Shown piece by piece: positions 55,172 through 63,000 of a stretch of DNA of 64,000 bases. Origin of the DNA: Pseudodesulfovibrio cashew (GTDB taxonomy: Bacteria; Desulfobacterota; Desulfovibrionia; Desulfovibrionales; Desulfovibrionaceae); the NCBI RefSeq assembly GCF_009762795.1, contig NZ_CP046400.1:1899501-1963500 (forward strand), given 5' to 3'. Numbering within the stretch: position 1 is the first letter of the stretch; every line of letters begins with the position of its first letter. The position numbers were made by a program, and so were the translations under genes. The notes beneath the pieces are model-generated. The model was not told the DNA's origin. It was given only the letters and a program-made list of their open reading frames with translations, and ran no database searches.

Positions 55172-56194
55172 ATGAAGGAAGTAAAAGAGAAAGCACGTGA
55201 ATTGATGCAGGGCTTCTGCCGAGTCTGCAAGGTCTGCGACGGCAGGGCGTGCGTGGGAGAGGTCCCCGGCATGGGGGGCCTCGGCACCGCCGCGTCCTTC
55301 AAGAACAATATTTCCGCCTTGGCCTCGGTCAAGCTGAACATGCGCCTGCTGCACGGCGTGACAGAGCCGGATACCTCCTGTTCCGTACTCGGTTACGACC
55401 TGGCCATGCCCGTCATGGCCGCGCCCATTGGAGGGGTTTCCTTCAACATGGGCGGCAAGGTCGGCGAGGAAGACTACATCGACGCCGTGGTGAGCGGCTC
55501 CAAGGCCTGCGGCGTGATCGGCTGCACCGGCGACGGCGTGCCCCCTTTCATTCATGAGGCGGGTTACGCCGCCATCGTGAAGAATGGCGGCCTGGGCATC
55601 CCGTTCATCAAGCCCTGGGAAGGGGGCGAGCTTGACGAAAAGCTCGAAAAGGCCCGGGCCACGGGTTGCGCCGCCTTCGGCATGGACGTGGACGCCGCCG
55701 GATTGGTGACCCTGCGCCAGATGGGCCGCCCCGTGTCGCCCAAGACGCCCGCCGAGCTGGAGAAGATTGTGAGCAAGGTGCACGGCTGGGACGCCAAATT
55801 CATCCTCAAGGGAATCATGACTCCGGACGAAGCCCTGCTTGCCGCCGAGGTCGGGGCCGACGCCATCGTGGTCTCCAACCACGGGGGCCGCGTGCTCGAC
55901 CACACCCCCGGCACCGCCGAGGTGCTGCCCGCCATTGCCGAGGCCGTATCCGGCAAGCTCGCGATCCTGGTGGACGGAGGCATCCGCGACGGAGCCGACG
56001 TGCTCAAAATGGTCGCCCTGGGCGCCGATGCCGTGATGATCGGCCGTCCCGTTTCCGTTGCCGCCGTAGGCGGACTTCAGGAAGGGGTGGAGACCTACTT
56101 CAATACCCTCAAGGGACAGTTGGTGCAGGCCATGATCCTGACCGGCTCCCAGACCGTGAAAGACCTGACTTCCCGCGTCATCCATCGGGGATAG
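55172..56194 (+). CDS. FMN-dependent alpha-hydroxy-acid oxidase/dehydrogenase with Cys-rich N-terminus
   Basis: 340 residues with GGGAGGAAT before the ATG. It is in the LldD/lactate-oxidase family: VMAAPIGG, IKPWEGG, KFILKGIM, SNHGGRVLD and VDGGIRDGADVLK form the FMN and substrate site, with the His/Arg of SNHGGR. Residues 16-32 hold CRVCKVCDGRACVG, four closely spaced cysteines absent from aerobic lactate oxidases, which may bind a metal or Fe-S cluster and link it to an anaerobic electron carrier. It follows the LldR-like regulator by 20 bases. Confidence 0.85.
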   Translation: MKEVKEKARELMQGFCRVCKVCDGRACVGEVPGMGGLGTAASFKNNISALASVKLNMRLLHGVTEPDTSCSVLGYDLAMPVMAAPIGGVSFNMGGKVGEEDYIDAVVSGSKACGVIGCTGDGVPPFIHEAGYAAIVKNGGLGIPFIKPWEGGELDEKLEKARATGCAAFGMDVDAAGLVTLRQMGRPVSPKTPAELEKIVSKVHGWDAKFILKGIMTPDEALLAAEVGADAIVVSNHGGRVLDHTPGTAEVLPAIAEAVSGKLAILVDGGIRDGADVLKMVALGADAVMIGRPVSVAAVGGLQEGVETYFNTLKGQLVQAMILTGSQTVKDLTSRVIHRG

Positions 56195-56217
56195 CATCCA
56201 ATTCAACAAACAACCTC

Positions 56218-56243
56218 GGCCCGCTCCCCGTCAGGGGAGCGGG
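56218..56243 (+). other. Strong RNA hairpin between the oxidase and TauE genes
   Basis: CCCGCTCCCC and GGGGAGCGGG arms around a four-base loop, a nearly perfect 10-bp stem. There is no T-run after it, so it may be a 3' stabiliser or partial attenuator rather than a terminator. Confidence 0.6.
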
Positions 56244-56254
56244 TGGGACGGATC

Positions 56255-57055
56255 ATGATCACCACCTATCTGCTCTACATCACTCTCGGCGCCGTGGCCG
56301 GGGTTCTTGCCGGACTGCTCGGCATCGGCGGCGGGCTCGTCATCGTGCCCATGCTCAATATCGCCTTCGAGTTTCAGCACTTTCCGGACGTGCACATCCA
56401 GCACGTGGCCCTGGGAACCTCCATGGCCACCATTATCTTCACCTCGCTCTCCAGCATGCGTGCCCACCACAAGCGTGGCGCCATCAACTGGGGCGCGTTC
56501 TGGCGGCTGGCTCCGGGCATCATCACCGGCACCTACCTCGGCACCTGGATCGCCTCGATCCTGTCGACCATGATCCTCAAGGCGCTGTTCGGCTTCTTCC
56601 TCTATTATGTTGCCACCCAGATGCTCTTGGGCAAGAAGACCGAGGCGGAGCGCGATTTGCCCGGCCCCGTGGGCATCTTCGGAGCGGGCAACGTCATCGG
56701 CGTCTTTTCCGCGCTGGTGGGCATCGGCGGCGGCACCCTGACCGTCCCCTTCCTTTCCTGGTGCAGCCAGACAATGCACACGGCCATCGCCACGGCCGCC
56801 GCGGTGGGATTGCCCATCGCTCTGGCCGGTACCGCCGGGTACGTGGTCAACGGCCTGGGCGTGGACGGCATCCCCGGTCCCCACGTGGGCTACGTGTATA
56901 TCCCGGCTTTTCTCGGGATCATCGCCACAAGCATGCTCACCGCCCCCTTCGGTGCCAAGCTGGCCCACTCCCTGCCCGTGCTGAAGCTCAAGCGGATCTT
57001 CGCCATATTGTTGTATGCGGTAGGCACTAAGATGTTGTGGAGCGCTTTCCTTTAG
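56255..57055 (+). CDS. TauE/SafE-family sulfite/anion exporter
   Basis: 266 residues, about eight TM helices. The glycine-rich repeats AGLLGIGGGLVIVPML and VGIGGGTLTVPFL, one in each half, are the family signature. It exports sulfite, sulfoacetate or other organic or sulfur anions in relatives. The ATG is preceded by GGGTGGGA; an in-frame GTG four codons earlier is possible. It follows the hydroxy-acid oxidase by 60 bases, so carboxylate transport is a possibility. MATE follows after 14 bases. Confidence 0.9.
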   Translation: MITTYLLYITLGAVAGVLAGLLGIGGGLVIVPMLNIAFEFQHFPDVHIQHVALGTSMATIIFTSLSSMRAHHKRGAINWGAFWRLAPGIITGTYLGTWIASILSTMILKALFGFFLYYVATQMLLGKKTEAERDLPGPVGIFGAGNVIGVFSALVGIGGGTLTVPFLSWCSQTMHTAIATAAAVGLPIALAGTAGYVVNGLGVDGIPGPHVGYVYIPAFLGIIATSMLTAPFGAKLAHSLPVLKLKRIFAILLYAVGTKMLWSAFL

Positions 57056-57069
57056 AGTAAGCCTCCTCC

Positions 57070-58443
57070 ATGCTTGAACGCTGGGGTGCAAAAAACGGCT
57101 ACCGGGAGTCTCTCAAGATAGGCATGCCGCTGGTCATCAGCATGCTGTCCTCCACGGTCATGACCTTCACCGACCGCATCTTCCTGGGCAACTATTCCCT
57201 GGAGGCGTTGGGGGCATCTCTCCCTGCGGCCATTGCCGCGTTCCTGTTCCTTTCGTTCTTCTTCGGCGTGGCCGAATACATCGGGGTCTTCGTGTCCCAG
57301 TACACCGGGGCCTTGAAGCACGAGCGGGTGGGCGCGGCCCTGTGGCAGGGGCTCTGGTTCTGCATCCCCTCCGGGCTGATCCTCGCCTCCCTCTGGTTCA
57401 TTGCCGGGCCGCTCTTCGACCTGGGCGGACACCCCCCGGCCATCCGCGAACTGGAGGTGGTCTACTTCCGCATCCTGACTCTGGGCGGCGGTCCGTTCCT
57501 TGTGGGCATCACGCTCTCCTGCTTCTTTTCCGGACGGGGCATGACCAAACCTGTCATGCTTGTGAATCTGGCCGCCGCCGGGATCAATATCCCCCTGGAC
57601 TACTGCCTGATCAACGGTTCCGGCCCCATCCCCGAGCTGGGCATCGTGGGCGCCGGGCTGGCAACTGTCTGCGGCTACACCCTGCCTGCCGTCTGCTTCG
57701 CCTTCATGGTCTTCACCCCGGAGAACGAGAAGTGCTACCGGGTTCGCTCCGCGCGTCGCCTGGAACCGGAGCTTCTCAGCCGGTTCCTGCGCTTCGGCCT
57801 GCCGGGCGGTGTGCAGTTCTTCCTGGACATGTTCGGCATTTCCTTTTTCGTTTTCATGGTCGGACGCATAGGTGAGATCGAGCTGGCCGCTACCAATATT
57901 GCCATCTCCATCGACACACTGGCCTTTCTGCCGACCATCGGCATGCACATCGCCGCCTCGATCATGGTCGGTCAGGCCATGGGCAAGGAGGAGCCCGAGG
58001 GCGCGGCCTACGCCACCACCTCGGTCCTGCATTTGGCCCTTGGCTACATGGCCTTTATGGGGCTGATGTTCGTGGTTTTCCCGGGACCGCTGCTGGAACT
58101 CTTCCGCACCAGAGGCGAAGCCGGTGCCGACTTCGGTGCCGTTTCCGCCCTGGGAACGGTTCTCTTGCGTTACGTGGCCGCCTTCACCGTCATCGACGCC
58201 GTGGCCATAGTCTACATCGGTGCGCTCAAGGGCGCGGGGGACACTCGGTTCACCATGCTGATCATCGGCGTATCCTCCATCGGGTGCCTGGTAATCCCGA
58301 ATTTCCTGCTCAACTGGTTCGGTGCCGCCAGCATTCACGGCCCCTGGATCTGTTTGCTGACCTACGTGTTGGTTCTCGCCATCGCCTGCGTGGTTCGTTT
58401 CCGCAGGGGAGTATGGCGCTCCATCCGGATTATCGAATCCTGA
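57070..58443 (+). CDS. MATE-family multidrug/sodium antiporter
   Basis: 457 residues, 12 TM helices. The start LKIGMPLVISMLSSTVMTFTDRIFLGNYS, the repeated EYIGVFVSQYTG and MHIAASIMVGQAMG motifs, one per half, mark the family. It extrudes organic compounds in exchange for Na+ or H+. No strong ribosome site is seen; it may be translated by coupling to the TauE gene 14 bases upstream. A terminator follows at 58587. Confidence 0.93.
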   Translation: MLERWGAKNGYRESLKIGMPLVISMLSSTVMTFTDRIFLGNYSLEALGASLPAAIAAFLFLSFFFGVAEYIGVFVSQYTGALKHERVGAALWQGLWFCIPSGLILASLWFIAGPLFDLGGHPPAIRELEVVYFRILTLGGGPFLVGITLSCFFSGRGMTKPVMLVNLAAAGINIPLDYCLINGSGPIPELGIVGAGLATVCGYTLPAVCFAFMVFTPENEKCYRVRSARRLEPELLSRFLRFGLPGGVQFFLDMFGISFFVFMVGRIGEIELAATNIAISIDTLAFLPTIGMHIAASIMVGQAMGKEEPEGAAYATTSVLHLALGYMAFMGLMFVVFPGPLLELFRTRGEAGADFGAVSALGTVLLRYVAAFTVIDAVAIVYIGALKGAGDTRFTMLIIGVSSIGCLVIPNFLLNWFGAASIHGPWICLLTYVLVLAIACVVRFRRGVWRSIRIIES

Positions 58444-58586
58444 GCCGCCAACCGGCCGGGGACCCCTCCGGTTCATTACTCTCAATTCATCGGACGCTTC
58501 ATTGTGTCCTGTCTGATTCGATCTCGGGTTACGTCACGTAATGTTGTCCTGCCGCAGGTGTCGACGTTGGGTCTTCCACAACAAAA

Positions 58587-58630
58587 ACAGCCCCGGACAC
58601 CAAGGCGTCCGGGGCTGTTTCATTTTTTAT
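58587..58630. terminator. Bidirectional terminator
   Basis: ACAGCCCCGGACACC and GGCGTCCGGGGCTGT arms followed by TTCATTTTTT, between the MATE gene (plus) and the TolC gene (minus). A-runs on its left allow it to work on the minus strand too. Confidence 0.85.
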
Positions 58631-58642
58631 ACGGGGGCCGTG

Positions 58643-59968
58643 TTACTTGGTCTGGGGGTCGAAGTTGGCGGACTTCACGTCCAGATGCCTGACCAGTTCG
58701 CCTTCCAGGGCGAGGAAGCGGTAGACGGAGTAATTGCGGTTGGACTTGGCCGTCTCCAGGAGCACGGAGTTGCTGAACACTTCGTTGATGGAGTCGAGCA
58801 CGTCGAGCAGGGAGCGTTGGCCCACATTGAACTGCATGATGTACATGTCTCTGGACTGCTGGGAGTAGTCCAGGGCCTCCTGGTGCTTGGCCACGGACTG
58901 TACTGCGGCCTCGTATTCGGCCCAGGCGGTGGCCACCTGACGGGCCAGATCGTCCTGGGTGTTTCTGAGGTCCGCTTCGGCTTCCTGGACACGGGATCCG
59001 GCGGCCTTGGTGGAGTAGTAGTCCGAGGTGCCATTGAAGAGATTCCAGTTGACGGCGACCATGGCCCGGTTGTCCTGAAGCCAGTCCTCGGAGCCGTCAA
59101 GGCGGTCCGTGTTGCGGCTGGAGAGTTCGAGGTCAACGTTGGGCATGAAGCTGGCGCTGCTGACGTCCTTGTCGCGCATGGAGGCCTCGACCTCGGCCTT
59201 GTACACCTTGACCTTGGGGTTGCCGACCATGGTCTTGTCCATGACGCCATCCATGGTGCCGGGGAAATAATCCGGGTGGTAGCCTGCCGGTGAAAGGGGG
59301 CCGGGGTGTATGCCCGTCACCCTGAAATACTGGGCTTCGGCGGCGCGAAGATTGCCCGTGTAGGAGATGAGCGTGGTCTCGGCCCGGGCCACGCGGCCCC
59401 TGGCCTGCATCTCGTCGGCCTTGCTCCCGGCGCCTGCGGTAACGCGCTCGGCAATGGAGTCGAGAATTTCCTGGTGGGCGCGGATGTTCTCTCCGGCCAG
59501 GGTGGTGAGCTTGCGCTCGCGAACGATGTCTATGTGAGCGCGCACGGCATCAAGAGCCACGGTCTCCACGTTGTCGTAGAGGCGGTATTCCGCTGATTCG
59601 AGCCTGGCCTGCGAACCCTGGTAGGAGTTATAGCGGTCCAATCCGTCAAACACGTTCTGAGTCAGGGTCACTGTCGAGTCTGCGGCAGTGCGGCTGCGTC
59701 CGTCCGTGCCTCGTCCTCTGGTGGTGTTGGAGGAGTATTTCTGGAGGCCATAATCCGCGCTGAAATCGAGGGACGGGAAGAAACGGCCCAGTGCTGCCGA
59801 AAGGTTGTTCGAGACAGCGTCCCTGTTGTGCAGCAGGGATTTGATTTGCGGGTGTTGCTTTACGGCGGCCGTCACGCTTTCCTTAAGGCTGGTGGCGCCG
59901 TCGGTTCCGGCCATGGCGGGCAGGGCGCAGAACAGACATATCAGGGCAGACAGAAGCAGGCGTTTCAT
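58643..59968 (-). CDS. TolC-family outer-membrane channel (LapE-like)
   Basis: 441 residues. A signal peptide (LLLSALICLFCALPAMAG) is followed by the two-fold TolC pattern: SLKESVTAAVKQHPQIKSLL in the first half and a repeated helical region with QEAEADLRNTQDDLARQVATAWAEYEAA, split by length, in the second. It forms the trimeric outer-membrane duct of the type I system with the ABC exporter and adaptor at 32.7-36.4 kb. It lies 126 bases downstream of the adhesin gene on the same strand. Confidence 0.9.
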   Translation of the reverse strand: MKRLLLSALICLFCALPAMAGTDGATSLKESVTAAVKQHPQIKSLLHNRDAVSNNLSAALGRFFPSLDFSADYGLQKYSSNTTRGRGTDGRSRTAADSTVTLTQNVFDGLDRYNSYQGSQARLESAEYRLYDNVETVALDAVRAHIDIVRERKLTTLAGENIRAHQEILDSIAERVTAGAGSKADEMQARGRVARAETTLISYTGNLRAAEAQYFRVTGIHPGPLSPAGYHPDYFPGTMDGVMDKTMVGNPKVKVYKAEVEASMRDKDVSSASFMPNVDLELSSRNTDRLDGSEDWLQDNRAMVAVNWNLFNGTSDYYSTKAAGSRVQEAEADLRNTQDDLARQVATAWAEYEAAVQSVAKHQEALDYSQQSRDMYIMQFNVGQRSLLDVLDSINEVFSNSVLLETAKSNRNYSVYRFLALEGELVRHLDVKSANFDPQTK

Positions 59969-60056
59969 CTGAGTCCTTGGGGGTTGATTAATCTACTATA
60001 ATGTATCTGACTGCTTTTAGCCGGAAAATCCAGAGAAAGCAAGGCCCCTGAAGAAG

Positions 60057-60090
60057 GAGGCGACCCGGCCGGAAAGGGTCGGGTCGCCGT
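60057..60090 (-). terminator. Hairpin 3' of the adhesin gene
   Basis: GGCGACCCG and CGGGTCGCC arms after the adhesin stop. On the minus strand the tail is TCCTTCTTC, a poor T-run, so termination may be partial and tolC could be read through. Confidence 0.4.
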
Positions 60091-60094
60091 GTCA

Positions 60095-63000
60095 TCAGCA
60101 GTTGTTGCCGGAGTCGATGATGTATTGGATCAGATCGTCTCCCTGGTGTTCCGCAGCCACGTCGGACTGGTGGGACGAGATGTCGGTCTGGCTTACGCCA
60201 AGCAACCTGACCACCACGTCGTTTCCGTGCTCGTCGCCGACGAGGACCTCGGTGTAGTTGATGGAGTTGTCGCTGCCCGAGGTGATGTCCTTGACGGTCA
60301 TCCCTTCACCCAGCTCCAGGGCGTCGTTGCCCAGCTGGAAGTCGTTGACCACGATGTCGCCTCCGCCGTTGTCCAGGACGGAATGGTCGATGAACAGCGT
60401 GTCGGCGCCCTCACCGGTGGTGATGGAGTCGCCGCCGCTTTCGGGCGCGATGAAGTCATCGCCTGCACCGCCGTTAATGAGGTCGCTGCCTGCGCCGCCA
60501 TGGATAGTGTCGTTGCCATCCCCACCCAGGAGGATGTCGTCGCCGTCCCCGCCGACGAGCAGGTCATTGCCCGCGTCACCCGAGAGGAAGTCGTCGCCGC
60601 CTTCCCCATAGAGGGTGTCGTTGCCGTCGGCGCCCATGGCCGCGTCATCCCCGTCCGTGCCGTTGAATACGCCGCTTTCGGAGCCGGAGAGCGAAATCGT
60701 CAGATCGTCAAAGTCGTCATCGTCGAACCAGCTGGTCTGATCGTCCGTGTGCACAATCTCCGTCTCGCCCGGATCCACGGAAAGGCCCGCACGCATTCCG
60801 GTGGGCAGGTCGAATGTGGCCTCCTCAAAGCGGCTGTTGAATGCCGGGTCGTCGAACTGCACATCCACGTATTCCGTATGCCCGTCAGTGCTTGACACGG
60901 ACAGCTCCCAGTGCCCATGGGACTGGACAAAGTCGAGGCGGCCTTCGCCGTCCAGGTCATGGCTTGCTCCGTCGGGGATGAGGAAGAAACGGACATCCTC
61001 GTCACCGGCAAAGGTCTTGAGCACTTCACCGATCATACTTGCGTCCCGGCTGTCATTGAGAATGATTTCAGGGTCGGAGGGCTTGCCGTTGACCACGGAG
61101 TAGATGCCGAGCATGTTGTGATAGCCCGCATGCTGATCCTCGAAGACAACATTCTGGCCCGTGACCTCCACCGCATTTGCCGGAGCGATGTTCAGGGTTA
61201 CGGTTGCAGTGTCCGTTCCGCCATTGCCATCCTCGACCGTATACTCGAAGGTGGCCCTGCCGAAGAAGCCGTCGTCAGGTGTGAAGGTGATGTTGCCGTC
61301 CTCATCCATGGAGACGGTGCCGTTGGCGGCGCTGCCCACGCTGGCCACGGAGAGAATATCCCCGTCCGCATCGGAGTCGGAAGCGAGCAGGTCCGCAGTG
61401 GTGAGGTGGATGGTCTCGCCTTCAGTGTAAGTGCCCTCCACCGAGGGGCCGGTGGTGGCGGTTACGGACTTCAGCAGGAAGTCCGAATTGTTTGCCTGGG
61501 ACAAAAGGCTGAAGTTGTCCAGGGGGGTCAGGGCCACCATGGTGATGTCGTGTCCGCCAAAGTCGGAGGACTCGAGCACGATATCCACTAATCCGTCGTA
61601 TTCGCCTTGGGTGACGCTGGCAGTGCCCAGGATCTGGTCGCCGTGGCTCTCGTCCGCGCCGTGGATGATAACTTGTCCGTTGTCATCCGCCCGTACATCC
61701 AGATAACCGAGAAGGGTGGGCTGATCGCTGTCGCCGGTAGGTTCGCCATAGACCGCTATGCGGGCCGTCTCGACGTTCCCGTCGTCATAGCGGATTCCGT
61801 CGAACAGGGCGGCCAGCTCAAGGGAGACTGTTTCCTTGCCTTCGTCGAAGGAGACAGTCATCACTTCGTTGTAATTGTTTTCATACCATTCGAACCCGCG
61901 CAAGATGTCGATCTCGCCGCCGTCGATGTCCCCCGGGGAGGATATGCCGAGCCCGGCATATTCCGCGCCCTGGGTATAGTCCGCGTTTACATTCTTGCCG
62001 CTGATCTGCATGGCCGGGTTGGTTGTCCAGGAATCCTGCTCCAACGCATTACCCGTGAAGATCCGGACATTGACGCCGGATTCAGCCCACTGCTGTACCA
62101 CGTCATGCGGCTCGCTTCCTATGGGGGTGTCGACGCTGATGGTGTGGCCGGGCTGCACGGTAATCGTGCCGAACTCGTCGTCTACCGCAACGGGGTCGTC
62201 GTTGACCGCTGCGACCACGACCGAGCCGGAGCCGGTGGCCTCGCCGCCCGCGCCGTCAGTCACGGTGAAGGAGTAGTCCACGGTGCCGTTGAAGTTCTGA
62301 GCGGGAGTAAAGGTCCAGGTGCCGTCGCCGTTGTCGGTCAGGGTGCCGTCGCCCGCATTGGCCAGGGCGATGGTCGCCACGGACACGGTGTCGCCGTCGA
62401 TGTCGGCCGCACCGGCCAGGATGTCGGCCTCGCTGATGGTGATGGAACCGGAGTCCTCGTCCATGGACAGCGCCGCGGTGTCGGAGACCGTCGGGTCGTC
62501 GTTGACCGCTGCGACCACGACCGAGCCGGAGCCGGTGGCCTCGCCGCCCGCGCCGTCAGTCACGGTGAAGGAGTAGTCCACGGTGCCGTTGAAGTTGGCG
62601 GCCGGGGTAAAGGTCCAGGTGCCGTCGCCGTTGTCGGTCAGGGTGCCGTCGCCGGCATTGGCCAGGGCGATGGTCGCCACGGACACGGTGTCGCCGTCGA
62701 TATCGTCAGCGCCTGCCAGGATGTCGGCCTCGCTGATGGTGATGGAACCGGAGTCCTCGTCCATGGACAGCGCCGCGGTGTCGGAGACCGTCGGGTCGTC
62801 GTTGACAGCCGCCACTACCACCGAGCCGGAGCCGGTGGCCTCGCCGCCCGCGCCGTCGGTCACGGTGAAGGAGTAGTCCACGGTGCCGTTGAAGTTGGCG
62901 GCCGGGGTAAAGGTCCAGGTGCCGTCGCCGTTGTCGGTCAGGGTGCCGTCGCCGGCATTGGCCAGGGCGATGGTTGCCACGGACACGGTGTCGCCGTCGA

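Noticed and set aside
60089..61591. Plus-strand open frames opposite the adhesin
   Set aside because: Mirror frames of the RTX repeats, with no start signal.
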